64,000 nucleotides of DNA from Dillenia suffruticosa. Its lineage: Eukaryota > Streptophyta > Magnoliopsida > Dilleniales > Dilleniaceae. The notes under the pieces are model-generated. The model had not been told where the DNA came from. It did not search any database and saw nothing but the letters and a program-made list of their open reading frames with translations. The stretch is taken from NCBI GenBank assembly GCA_033439265.1, contig JAVTVX010000030.1, positions 5,721,774 through 5,785,773 of the forward strand, given 5' to 3'. This document shows, piece by piece, positions 12,078 to 23,504 of the stretch. Position numbers and translations under genes: made by a program. Position 1 is the stretch's first letter; every line of letters starts with the position of its first letter.

Positions 12078-12894
12078 ACCTTTCTTTGCACGCCAAGCGT
12101 GATAATTGGTACACTCCTTCTTTCTATGTCCCTCAGCACCACAAAAGAAGCATCCCTTCTTTTCCGGTTCACCCGGTACCTTTTGTTGCTTCTTCTAAGG
12201 TGTCGTACTTACAACATCCTTAGCGGGCTTCCTTTTCTGCCTTTGGTCGAGACTAGATGAACACTTTCTGTCCGATCTCGCTTCAACCTATCCTCTTCTT
12301 GGACACAGTGAGAGATAAGCTTATTAAGAGACCATGTCTCTTTCTAACAATTATAGCTCACTTTAAACTGATGAAATTGTCTTGAAAGAGATATTAAAAC
12401 CAAATGCACAAGCAAACCCTCAGAGAGGTCAAGCTTGAGCGCTTTTAACTTTGAAGCGATATGAGATATCTCCATGATGTACTCCCTAATATTGCCTTGA
12501 CCTATAAACTTCATTGACACAAGACTTGCCAAGAGCGTACCTACTTCTGACTTTTCATTTTTGGCAAACCTTTTTTCTCAATATCAGCAAGGAAGTCCTT
12601 AGCTATAACAATAGCATCAGATATAGTGTCCCGAAAACTTTCTGGGATGGCCTTCTTCATGATCATGAGACTAATGCGGTTCGACCTCTCCCACCTTTCA
12701 AACTCCCTCTTGTCATCAAAGGTACTCTTATCTGTAATTAGTGGAGGACAGTAGGTCCATAACGCAAAGTCCATATCCATAACCCCGAGAACAATCAAAA
12801 GATTTTCTCGCCATGATTTAAAATTTGAGCCATTCAACATGGGAATAGAGTTGAGTTGGGCATTGATGTTGGTGGAAATAGTATTAATTGTCAA
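12078..12894 (-). pseudogene. Element B gag
   Basis: Two pieces. 12541-12894 reads MLNGSNFKSWRENLLIVLGV and ends at GLPKMKSQK; 12344-12532 continues with IREYIMEISHIASKLKAL in another frame, so there is a shift near 12535. A zinc knuckle follows at about 12120-12165 (CFFCGAEGHRKKEC, C-x2-C-x4-H-x4-C). The first codon of the longer frame is TTG, so the true start is not settled. The coat protein would form the particle in which reverse transcription takes place. Confidence 0.85.
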
Positions 12895-13898
12895 AATAGA
12901 GAACGGTGATCAATATATATACTCAAATGGAACTTTAAAAATAAATAAATTCAAATATGAGAAATTCTCATCATACGATACTGATAACTCCATTAATATT
13001 TTATCTTTGGACAAAATAATTAATTTGTAAATGGCATCTGAATGTAGTAATCAAACTTTGACAACAAGAGTATGTCAATTAACTATCTTCCTTTGGGCCG
13101 ATGAATTGATCACATGAAAGAAAACTAAAAAATTGTCACGCATTTATTACCACAATGTGCACGTGCAATTCCGTCAAATTGGACCCAAAAAAAGGAAACC
13201 CAATTTTATTAAATCTGTTTCTATCATCTTTCTTTTCCATCCCTATATCTTCGTTGTTGGCATAAAACCAAAGTTTTTAACCTTTTGCCGACAACTGATC
13301 CAAAACTTGGCCAATCCCCATTCGGTAGCAGAGGACACCAGGAAAGTTTCTAGGTAGGTGGTGAGTTCATATAGAACTGCTTAAGAACCAGCCAATTTTA
13401 GACTTATCCCTGTCTTGTTGATAGAACATTCTTAAATATGTCATGCCATCGCATATTCAAAGAATGATCAATTTTGAATATAAAAGAGACAGTAAAGAAT
13501 GATAAGGATGAAAATGGGTTCAATTGAGTCCAATGAGTTCCAAAACCTTTTTACACCCAAGGTTGGTTCTGTTTGGGCCCAAAATGGCCTATACCTTAAT
13601 TGTTATGTGACGTGGATTTGCAATAAAAGAAAAGTTTTATAGTATTAGAATCTGAAAATTTTATTCTGAAATTGGGATATCATTCTTTAGAAAAAAAAAA
13701 AACTAAAATCTGAAGATTTCCCCCCCTTTTTTTTATTTCCCAAAACAAAAGTTTCCTTAATTTTTTTTTTAAGTGGATAGGACCCAAAAAAAAGGTTAAC
13801 TTCCTTAAAAAAATATATATGCCCAAGAAAATGATAGATATTAAAGATTCTTGTAAAAAAAAAGGTAACTTTTCTTAAAAGAAAAATTAACTTCCTTA

Positions 13899-13920
13899 AT
13901 ATATATATATATATATATAT
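13899..13920. repeat. (TA)n microsatellite
   Basis: About eleven TA units inside the leader of element B. Confidence 0.9.
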
Positions 13921-14209
13921 GCCAAAAGTACTTGTCATGCTCTTGCAATCTCGAGAGTACAATTTATTCATTTTTTTTTTGTTATTCTGTTTCACAAAAA
14001 AAAAAAAAGGGAAGTCCTCTTTTCTTTGTGATAAAAAAAATTATCTTTTTTTTAAAGCACCAAATGTTGATTTTGATAAAAAAATTTTCCCAATTTTTTT
14101 TTTTTGAAAACACTAGATGTCGACTTTTAATAAGAACCGAAGGTGGACTTTAAATAAAAAATTCTCATAATATTTTCCTTTATTGAAATCCACAAAAAAA
14201 AAAAAAAAC

Positions 14210-14213
<4 letters not shown>

Positions 14214-14256
<43 letters not shown>
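14214..14256. repeat. (TA)n microsatellite
   Basis: About 21 TA units, followed by tgtgca and a second short TA run. Inside the leader of element B. Confidence 0.93.
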
Positions 14257-14258
<2 letters not shown>

Positions 14259-14370
14259 CATATATATATTTTTGCCGAAAATCAAAATATCAAAAAATGA
14301 ATTCATAAAATACTAAAATCATAGTAAATGTTAAATATACAAAAAAAAAATCATGATGATTCAAACACGA

Positions 14371-14385
14371 GAGTCTCTGATACCA
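14371..14385 (-). other. Element B primer-binding site
   Basis: TGGTATCAGAGACTC on the minus strand, two bases from the inner edge of the 5' LTR; matches the initiator-Met tRNA end for its first 11 bases. Confidence 0.92.
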
Positions 14386-14387
14386 CT

Positions 14388-15003
14388 TGTTGGGAAAAAT
14401 TACTTGATGCAAAAATATGTCAAATATCGTGTTAAATTATCGAAATCAAAACTCAAGAACTAAAACTGAAATTTAAGTTGGATGGAATTGTACCTGACTC
14501 CATAGTCAGAAACTGAATAGAATACAAACTTGATCCGACTTTCGTCTGGGCAGAATCCCGGCCACGGCCTTTCAGGTCAATTGTATTCTCACAAAATCTC
14601 TCTATATGATGGGAGTATTAGGGAGAAGAGTAATTTAATGATCCATGGACTATAACCTTTATTTATAGTTATAGGGATGACTTTACTTCCAAATTCATAA
14701 TTGGAATTTGCCTATTTAGCTTATTCAAGTTACCTTACCTGATTCACATGAATTTATGTAACTTTCATGCTATTTTTAAGTTACCTTTAGATATTCCCTC
14801 TTTAACCCTTCATAAATAGTAAATATCCATTGGTATCTACACATTTATTTATTTTTATATTCTTTGAGATACTTAAACCCAAATTACTAAATTTTTTCAA
14901 ATTTACCAGATCACTTTCATATGGATTTATCTTATGGGATTGACAGTATACAATACATAATTATTTTAATATATAAGTCCAACATTGGATTAATGATCCA
15001 ACA
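14388..15003 (-). repeat. Element B 5' LTR
   Basis: 616 bp with intact tgttggg and ccaaca edges. As the 5' LTR on the minus strand it holds the promoter. It is followed by the target duplication aacat at 15004-15008. Confidence 0.95.
14658..14668 (-). promoter_or_regulatory. TATA box in element B 5' LTR
   Basis: CTATAAATAAA on the minus strand. The 3' LTR has CTATAAATAAG at the same place, so the box is a family feature. Confidence 0.6.
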
Positions 15004-15008
15004 AACAT

Positions 15009-15871
15009 AACACACTGAATTTCAGGCTCAACAAGTGTTTCTGTCCAAACTTATAAGAAAAGCTATGCTAAACCTTCACACTAAGCTTAATTTAAAGCCA
15101 CATAATTAGAGAAAATGGTTTTTACAAATGATGCTGCACCTCGGTAAATTAAGTTCTCATGCTGATAAGAAAAAATACATCAGATAATGCAGAGAACAAC
15201 TATAACTGCTACTGCAACCTCATTAAATATGGCTTAAGTAGGGATCAAAAGCATGAAAAATATGAACCATGATATGATAAATAATGAAAGCATCCTAATC
15301 AATGAAATGTAATGTTCAACATCTCTCTTCATCTAAACCAATAAGCATCCCCTCCAAATAAAGGGGAAAAAATTCAAGGAGATGAGAAAATGATATGATC
15401 CACGTAGTAAAAGTTCACATACGAGTTAACAAGTTAAATAAATCGTTTTCTAACCGACACCATTGAAGAGGTATTATTCATCTCTCAATTGTGCTATGCC
15501 ACTGCTCCTTCTGCCAGTGTTGGCACATTTTTCAGTTAAGCGGAATTATACCCTTTTCTAGCGACTCTCAAAGTGAACAAAGTCAAACTCTAATGTTTGC
15601 CTTATCAGTTCTTGTTGCTCTAGATAGAAGATATAACTCTTCAGGCTCCAAACTGTGCTCCTTCAGCATTAAATAAACAATTCACACTTCTATTTTCTCC
15701 ATCACCTATTGGCAATTACCTTCCTGAAAATTGATGAATTACGCAAACCTTCTCTAGTATAAAGCATTCCTTCCTTATTCAACTACCCGGAATCCTGTGA
15801 AACATACTAATCCACTCTTTCGACCCTTCCAACATCAACTTAAGTTTCTTCTTCACCGATCATCCTTTATC
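15009..15871. other. Interval between elements B and C, with a weak coding-like remnant
   Basis: 863 bp of host DNA left between the two insertions. It should hold intron sequence of the UVSSA-like gene, and perhaps its lost 5' exons, but I could not recognise any UVSSA residues. On the minus strand, 15496-15676 reads like protein (EHSLEPEELYLLSRATRTDK and, past two stops, ESLEKGIIPLN), and 15770-15840 reads LKLMLEGSKEWISMFHRIPG. I do not know the family. Everything else is AT-rich. Confidence 0.4.
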
Positions 15872-16669
15872 TGTTAGAAAAAACAGTAAGGAGAGTTGAA
15901 TCATCGGAATGAACCCTCAAGCTCCTTGCTTGAATTTATAGGAACAAACTCTTAAACACTTTGCCCAAATCACTCCAAAATCAACTTCTTCTTAAAAAAA
16001 CTTTGGAGATTCTCTCCACAACCTATCACACTACTCTGCCAAGAATGCTTATTCTCTCTACTATGCTTGTTGTGATTGTGGTATGTAGAAAATGGGATTT
16101 GGGGTCTCTATCTATATGCTCCAATATGCCTATTATAATTGTTATTGCACTTATTGCAATAGCAGTTACAAATACCATTATTCTCATCGCTTCAATTTAA
16201 ATTTGAATTTAAATTTAAATTTAAAGACTATTACACTTATTGCAATAGTAGTTACAAGCACCATTATACTCAACATAATTACCCCAATTTAAATTCGAAT
16301 TCAATTTCAAATGAGCTTAATTATGTTTTCTATTAAGAAAACAATTCAACTCACTACACAACCATTAAGTTAGTCAAATTGGTTTAATACTCCAGTATAA
16401 AATTTCTTTTCCTAAAGGGTGTGGATTTTAATTTACTTTCAGTACTTTTTAATATTTTCATATGTTTTAAAGTGGTGACACGATCCGGCCATGTTCGTGC
16501 CCATGTGACGGTGGACGGACCATGTGTGTATCCATGTGGCAGTCCACCTGTAATGATGACACGGCATTATCTCATTGGATTTAACTTGAATTACAATTTG
16601 AACTTTGATCAAGTTAATCTCATGCGTTAATTGTTATATTTGTATACTTATATTCAAATATATCCAACA
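15872..16669 (-). repeat. Element C 3' LTR
   Basis: 798 bp, edges tgttagaaaa and atccaaca. Contains two copies of a roughly 88-bp internal unit (attacacttattgcaata at about 16143 and 16230), also present in the other LTR, so this duplication is older than the insertion. The TATA box seen in the 5' LTR is mutated here. Confidence 0.93.
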
Positions 16670-16681
16670 AACTCCCACTCA
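16670..16681 (-). other. Element C polypurine tract
   Basis: TGAGTGGGAGTT on the minus strand, abutting the 3' LTR. Confidence 0.85.
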
Positions 16682-17990
16682 CATTGGATCAACTTGATAC
16701 CACTCAACGTAACACACTTTTGTGAAGTTAAAGCATTCATACTTAAGGAGTTGCATATGTGCGTTGGCCTTGTGACCTTAGGCATGCAATCAAATTCATC
16801 TCTTTATGCTACTATTAAGTAAAGAGCAAGAGATTTTCTTTTTAAATTCATCTATGACTTATTGTAAATGTCAACTTAAAATGTTGATTCGGACCATCTA
16901 CAACTTCTAATAGATGTCAATTTGAAATAGTAACTCTTGAATTATCATGTTAATGATCCATCAATCATTAACTATGCCTCAAGTCCTAAGATGTGTTGAT
17001 GCACAGTTTGGCTACATTCAATCCCTTCATGTGAGTTGAAACATATTTCAATCTCATGAATTGTACCAAATATTAAGTACACTTATTTGTTTAAGCCATC
17101 TTTACACCTGAAAGTTTATTGCTCAAAACAATGTGTGTGCATCTTTGAAGTATAAATGTCCATACATCTAACACAATCTTTCCTTTTACATTAACTATTT
17201 AACGAATCAAGACTCTGTCTTCACCGAACTAGAGTTCCATCATATTGTATTTTGCATAGTTATTTATGACATACCCGTCACAAATGAATACAATAACTTT
17301 TATAGTCACTAAAGGCCTTAAATAATCAAAGAATCTCACACCCAAGGAGACATGGAACACTTCTTGTTTTCTTTCTAGGTCAACCCATGCATGCATGATA
17401 TGCATATGTGTCACAGCATTACATTCCACTTTAAATGATGGTTGTCACTCCCACTTAAACATTTACCGTGGATTTCTCGACGTTCTCTTCAAGTAGATTT
17501 CTTCCACTTAAATTAAGAAAAATTCAAGTGAATATCTCCCACTTGACCAAGGACACTCTTTTCACTTGCTCCTTCGAGCATATGTCAAAAAAAAAAAGGA
17601 TGTTATGTAGGTCAAAATCGAACATTTTCAATTTACCTACTCATGCATGATCTTAATCATGTATGAGTAGCACATACATGTTCAATAAATCGTTTATTAT
17701 GTGATCTTGATTTTCATCAAGACCACTATCATATTCCTATATTGAAACTTGTTTCAATATTATCATTAGACTAAATAACATATTTATATATTCATTTGAG
17801 TAATCTTATCTCTATCTTAACAAAACATAAAGATGGATTGTACATGTGAGAGATATAATCCTCTGATCATGCATGACATATCTTAATAATTCATTGTAAT
17901 ATAGAATATATTTTGAAAAAAAATAATTGTACTAAACAGATCAATACAATACATGGATATAGCTTTGTGACAAACGGAAGTTTATATTAC
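16682..17990 (-). other. Element C long 3' spacer between pol and the 3' LTR
   Basis: About 1.3 kb without a recognisable frame. Most copia elements have pol ending close to the 3' LTR, so this is long. It could be a decayed extra frame, as in Sireviruses, or just untranslated sequence. The open frame at 17229-17429 (66 codons) matches nothing I know. Confidence 0.55.
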
Positions 17991-19800
17991 AATTTACGAA
18001 GACCCATTGTCATTACATGTTTGACAAATACATCACGTGTTATTGCTTTTGTTAAGAGATCTACTACCATTTGTCTGGTAAATATGTATTCCATTCTAAT
18101 TTCCTTTTGTTCAATTGCATCTCTAATAAAGTTATATTTTATCTATATGTGTTTGCTCTTTCTATGATATTTTTTATCCTTAATATATGCCAAAACTATT
18201 ATACTATCACAATAAATAGTAAGTGGCATCTTATTAGGTGCCACTACACCTAAGTGGTTAAGGAAATGACCAAGCCACAAGGCTTCTTGCACAGCTACAG
18301 CTCCTGCTACAAATTTAGCCTCCATGGTTGACAATACTGTACAAGTCTACTTCTTGTTACTCTAAGAGATAGCTTTATTGTTAAGCAAAAAAATATAATC
18401 TAATGTAAACTTGTACCCATCTTTATCCCCTTCCCAATCCGCATTAGTGTATCATTGTAATTCTATATTACCACATTTTTAACATAACCAATAATCTTTC
18501 ATTCCCTTAAAATATTGAAAGATTTTCTCGATACACTTCTATTCCAGGATTGGATGAGTAACGTGCTAATAAACTAACGGATTGACTAATGTCTGGTCTT
18601 ATATACAACAGTGTACATGAGGCTTTCAATGGCATTTAAATACATTTCTTTCTTCCCTTCAGGAGTGCTCGGACACATTGTTGCACCAATATTGCTATTG
18701 TGAGTAATGGGAGTATTCATCGATTTTGAGTATTGCATATTAAAACATTCAAAATCTTATCAATATAAACTTCTTGAGATAATACCAATAGCTTTTTTGA
18801 CTTATCTCTCATAATCTTAATTCCAGGAATATAGGTCGGTTTACTTAAATTTTTCATTTCAGATTTAGATAGAAGCCATGTTTTGATATTATTCACAAAA
18901 TTCAAATTATTACTAACTAATAATATACATATAATGACATGATTACAAACTTGTCATTAGATTTTAAAATATACATACAATAGTTTTCATCTAATATCTT
19001 GAATCCAAAATTCAATGAAGATTTATAAAACTTCAAATACCATTGTCTTGAAACTTGTTTCAGACCATATATAGAGACTTCTTGAATTTACATACTTTAT
19101 GTTCTTATCTTTTTTTAGCAAAACCCTCTGGTTGTTGTATGTATCTCTTTACTCAAATTGACATTGAGGAAGACTATTTTTACATCTATTTGATGTAATT
19201 CCAAGTCCAATTTTACAACTATTGCTAGTAGGAACATGATGGAGACAATCCTCACAACAGGTGAGAAAGTATCTTCGTAAATAATACCCTCTTCTTGTAT
19301 ATACCCCTTAGCAACAAATCATGCTTTTTACCTTTCAATGGCACCTTCTGCATTTCTTTTGATCTTGAGAACTCATTTGTTTTCAATTGCCTTTCGGCCT
19401 TGAGGAAGATCAACCGAGTCCCATACTTGATTGCTATGCATCGATTTCAATTCATCTTCCATTACATTCATTCATTTGTTATAGTCTAGTTTTTTCATTG
19501 CTTCTTTGATGTTCCGTGGTTCAATTTCTAAATTAGCATTGAGAGCCTCACTATGATACATGCTCCACCATTTTGGTGGTCTAGACTCTCTTCATGAATG
19601 TTTCAACGTAGGAGTGTAAACTTGTTCTTCTTCCTGACTTTTCACATTTGCATTTTCATCAAGTTCCTTTAGAGGATCTTCATCCTCAACTTGTTGATTT
19701 GTTTGTTGATCATCAAGATGAATTTCATCATTTCTGTCATTATGATCTTCGACTTTTGCACATAGCTCCCACTTGAACCAATAATGATCACAGGAGGCTC
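17991..19800 (-). pseudogene. Element C reverse transcriptase and RNase H remnants
   Basis: RNase H: 18143-18334 reads MSTMEAKFVAGAVAVQEALW and IYCDSIIVLAYIKDKKYHRK, with the catalytic CDS/CDN-type Asp; the tail of the domain continues to about 17991. RT end: 18717-18905 reads LLVLSQEVYIDKIL. Earlier RT blocks to about 19500 can only be followed through frame changes (for example around 19200-19420). No intact catalytic YVDD box was seen. Dead copy of the element's polymerase. Confidence 0.82.
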
Positions 19801-20040
19801 TATCACTTCAGCAGCATTATTTGAACCAGATGCAATGACTTCGATATTAAATGGGACTTATCCCTATTTCCTTTCTCAAGAAACTCATTTTCTAAGAAAG
19901 TTGCATCTCTAGATTCGAATTTAATATTTTCACATTTATTTTCCAAATCAATGAATATATAACCCTTAGAGAGTTTTGAATATCGAAGAAAGACGTATTT
20001 CTTTTCTCTTGGCCCTAACTTGCCAAATTCATGATTTGGA

Positions 20041-20691
20041 TTATAGACATATGCTAAACAACCCCATGGTTATTTGTCTGGTCCACAATTCATAAGATGT
20101 AGATGCAATAGATTTGGATATCACTTTATTCAAAATATGAATAGTTGTAAGTAATACATCTCCCCAAAAGAAAATATTGGATCTCACCATATGTAAGAGA
20201 GTCATTTTTTCTCTCTGCCACACCATTTTGTTATGGTGTATAAGGAATAGTCAACTGTTTTGCTATTTCTTTTTCGTCACTCCATTTCTTGAATTCGTTT
20301 GACAAATGCTCTCCACCTCTATTAGTCCATAATGACTTAATAGTTTTCTCTAATCGGTTCTCAACCAATAGTGCATATGTTATGAAGCAACTCAAAGTTT
20401 CACTTTTACGTTTCAATGAATACACATGGTGGATCGAGTATAATCAACTATAAATGTAATGAAATATTTAAACCCTTGTTTAGATGTTACATTCATAGGA
20501 CCATAGATATCAGAATGAATTAAATGCAATGGATATTGACTTTTTGTTTCCTTTTTAAATGATTTCTTGGTTATCTTTCTAGTGAGACAATACTCACACA
20601 TTGAATCATTCACATTTGTTATATCAATCAAACCCATTTGACTAGTTTTTTCAGTTTCTCTACTCCAATATGTCCCGGTTTTACATGCCAA
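20041..20691 (-). pseudogene. Element C integrase remnants
   Basis: Pieces: 20413-20691 with CEYCLTRKITKKSF (zinc module end), PLHLIHSDIYGPMN (first catalytic Asp), FKYFITFIVDYTRS; 20231-20425 with IKSLWTNRGGEHLSNEFKKW (second Asp changed to Asn: WTNRG); 20041-20226 with MVRSNIFFWGDVLLTTIHIL. Frame breaks lie near 20228 and 20420. It would have inserted the element. Confidence 0.85.
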
Positions 20692-21092
20692 ATGTTCTCA
20701 TCATTTGACTTAATCATGCGACAACCATATGTACTATCATTATTTACATTGTTGTTTAATGTAAAGAAACCATCACTTAAAAAACAAGAGCAAACTTTAT
20801 TATTATTTCGATAAATATCTAATACATTGTCGTAGAAATTCAATTGATAACCAGATCTCAACAAGTATGCAATGGAGATTAAATTTCTCATAATTTGATA
20901 TACTTATAACACATAAATCAAGAACAACACATGCCCATTATTCTTGGAAATATTACAAATCCCAATACCTTTCACTTCAATCTTCGAATTGTCTCCAACG
21001 TAGACCCATCTAGTCTTTGTTAGTATCTTTCAAAATTGTGTGAACAAATCACGATCACTTATGATGTGGTTAGTTGTACCTAAATCAATAAC
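20628..21092 (-). pseudogene. Element C protease / pre-integrase region
   Basis: The frame 20628-20891 reads MRNLISIAYLLRSGYQLNFY and later ENIWHVKPGHIGVEKLKKLV, the pre-integrase His motif (H-x-x-x-x-H like). Bases 20892-21092 hold the preceding protease part in broken frames (DLGTTNHIIS-like words near 21060-21090). Confidence 0.75.
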
Positions 21093-21960
21093 TCACAAAA
21101 AGTTGGATTCTATCGTAAAAGTACAGGACAAAACATGTACAAATGAAGTAAGAAAGGAATGTACTCTTTTTGACTCTTTGTAATCTTTTGCAAAGTGCCC
21201 TTTCTTGTTGCAATTGAAATATATGATCTTATTTAAATTCTTGAGTTGACTTTTCCTATCTTTTTTGAATTTCTTTGACTTACTCTTGAAATCCTTTTTC
21301 TTGAATTCCTTTTTCTCTTTCCCAATAGGAAAAGATTTCTTAGCAACATATGCTTTACAGGAATTCTTGATATCCATGATTTCTGCTTCCAAAAGTAGAT
21401 GTCGTGTGATATCATCATAGGTCTTGATTTCCATATTATGATATAAATTGACTTTAATCAATTGCCATTCATTGTTTGGTAGAGATCGAATAACAGCTTG
21501 CACTTGCTGTTCACTGTGAGAGCACGTCCGAAATTTGAGATCATACTTGACATTTCATGCAAATGACGACTCATATTGTGATCATTCTTTTTGATATAAT
21601 TCTCAAATCTAAGAATCATCCCTCTCTATTTCTCTAAAGAAACATCACCAAAATTTTCTTCGGTGCATCCCATATGGCTTTGGTAGATTTAAGCATGGCA
21701 AAATCTACCATTAGCTCGTCAACTATCGTACTTAACAATGTTACATGAGCAAAGGTGCCCTTCTTTTTGAAGGTCTCGTATGCCCTCTTCTCTCCCGCTA
21801 TGGAATCTTGAGTTGGTTCATTAACCACTCAAGATATAGTATCAATCGATTGTTGCTCAATCAAAATGAATTGAACCTTTTGCTACCATATGGCATAATT
21901 ATCGCCATCGAGTTTTAGATCTTTATTAAATTCGGCTATAATGCCCTTTGTAGCTATTGT
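21093..21960 (-). pseudogene. Element C gag remnants
   Basis: 21093-21503 reads MQAVIRSLPNNEWQLIKVNL, a lysine-rich stretch (KKEFKKKDFKSKSKKFKKD), and a nucleocapsid knuckle FNCNKKGHFAKDY in which the first and last Cys positions are altered, so zinc binding is unlikely. 21634-21828 reads TFKKKGTFAHVTLLSTIVDE, the N-terminal half. A shift lies between 21510 and 21630. Confidence 0.82.
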
Positions 21961-22691
21961 CATCTACATCATGCAATTATATATCCATTATTAGCATATT
22001 CAATTATAACTAGACATTTTTAAATTAATAAAACAATTTATTAATATAAAAACGAACCAAAAAACATACAAATTGTATGTAATCAAATCCATGTATCCAT
22101 AAAATTAAATATTAAAACATGTCTTTCATTTTAATTAATTACTTGCAATCATAAATTGATAAACAAATCCCTTAGAGAGCACCAAATAGGTTTCCAGGTA
22201 CGTGATGGGTCAATTGGACCTCTTTAGTCATCAATCAATTTTAAGTTCATCTCCGTTTTTATGACAGAATTAATCTAGACATGCTATGCATTTCATATTA
22301 ATGAAATAACTTTCATTCAAACTTTGAACACTTTGAAAACTTTTTATCGTCGTATTCTTTACAACCCAACAGATCGAGTACCATTTTCCAATTTATTGCA
22401 GTTGATTTTGTGATTACTTATAATCACGTTTTCTAATTCAACTATAGTCGAATTTAATTAAAATTTTCAAAAATTGACATTCAAACATATTTGGATTACA
22501 AAAAAAAATTTATTTTCATGTAAAAAACATTTCATGGTAAATTCGAATTCATATATAGATTTTGAATTATGGAAGGTTAGACTAAACCGCAACTACAAAG
22601 CATACTTAGGGTTATCATGGTCCTTACGGTATTCAAAAATAAATTAACCAAAATTAAATTTGAATTATGAGAGGGAACAAGTATAAAATTA
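21961..22691 (-). other. Element C leader
   Basis: AT-rich, about 0.73 kb, no frame. Joins gag to the primer-binding site. Confidence 0.7.
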
Positions 22692-22708
22692 CCTCAGTTT
22701 TGATACCA
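22692..22708 (-). other. Element C primer-binding site
   Basis: TGGTATCAAAACTGAGG on the minus strand: TGGTATCA matches initiator-Met tRNA, followed by a variant tail. One base inside the 5' LTR. Confidence 0.85.
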
Positions 22709-22709
22709 A

Positions 22710-23504
22710 TATAAGAAAATATCGTGAAGAGAGTTGAATCATCAGAATGAACCTTCAAGCTCTTTGCTCGAATTTGTAGGAACAATCTCTTAAGCATTTT
22801 GCCCGGATCACCCCAAAATCAACTTCTTCCAAAAGCAACTTTGGAGATTTTCTCCACAATCTATCGCACTACTCTCTTTAGAATGCTTATTCTCTCTATT
22901 ATGTTATTACTTGCTGTGATTATGATGTGTACAGAATGGAATTTGGGGTCTCTATTTATAGACTCCAATATATCCATTATAATTATTATTACACTTATTG
23001 CAATATCAGTTACAAATATCATTATTCTCATCATAATGGCTCCAATTTAAATTTGAATTTGAATTCAAAATTAAATCCTATTGTATTTATTACAATAATG
23101 GTTACAAACACCATTATACTCATTATAATTTCCCCAATTTAAATTCAAATTCAAATTTTTTTTCTCTTAAAAAAACAATTTAACTCACTACACAACCATT
23201 AAGTTGGTCAAGTCAGTTTAATACTCCAGTCTAAGATTTCTTTCCCCAAAGGGTGTGGGTTCAAATCCTAGTATCAATACTTTTTAATATTTTCATATAT
23301 TTTAAAGTGTTGATAGATCTGGCCATGTGTGTACCCATATGGCAATGGAAGACCATGTGTGTGTCCATGTGGCAGTCTATGTGTCATGATAACACTTGGC
23401 ATAATCTCATTAGATTTGATTTGAGATACAGCTTGAATTTTGATCAAGTTGATCTCATGCGTCGATTGTTATACTTGAGTACTTATATTTAAATATATTC
23501 AACA
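22710..23504 (-). repeat. Element C 5' LTR
   Basis: 795 bp, pairing along its length with 15872-16669. The left edge is mutated (tataag for tgttag) and the right edge is attcaaca. Confidence 0.93.
22951..22960 (-). promoter_or_regulatory. TATA box in element C 5' LTR
   Basis: TATAAATAGA on the minus strand, preceded by GTC, a textbook plant TATA box placed to drive the element leftward. The 3' LTR copy is damaged (gtctctatctatatgc). Confidence 0.65.

Larger units (their letters stand above)
12895..14370 (-). other. Element B long AT-rich leader
   Basis: About 1.48 kb between gag and the primer-binding site with no long frame that I trust. It holds long A and T runs (13680-14110) and two TA microsatellites. 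The short open frames at 13687-14153 read mainly homopolymer translation (K and F runs). Confidence 0.75.
7830..15003 (-). mobile_element. Ty1/copia element B, complete with LTRs and TSD
   Basis: A 7.17-kb element with two LTRs (7830-8443 and 14388-15003), a polypurine tract inside the left one, a primer-binding site inside the right one, and an exact 5-bp target duplication AACAT at 7825-7829 and 15004-15008. Internal order on the minus strand is long leader, gag, protease/pre-integrase, integrase, RT, RNase H. It sits beside the exon of the UVSSA-like gene that encodes the end of the VHS domain. Pol pieces are longer and cleaner than in A, C or E (a 244-codon RT frame), but stops and shifts remain between domains. 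Confidence 0.97.
15872..23504 (-). mobile_element. Ty1/copia element C, complete with LTRs and near-perfect TSD
   Basis: A 7.63-kb element. LTRs at 15872-16669 and 22710-23504, polypurine tract beside the left LTR, primer-binding site beside the right LTR. Target duplication is TTATC (15867-15871) against TTATA (23505-23509), one mismatch. Internal order on the minus strand is leader, gag, pre-integrase, integrase, RT, RNase H, then about 1.3 kb with no frame before the 3' LTR. Domains are more broken than in B. The LTR family differs from A/F and from B. Confidence 0.95.

Noticed and set aside
13687-14153. Open frames at 13687-13995 and 13919-14153
   Set aside because: They translate A/T homopolymers and TA repeats in the leader of element B.
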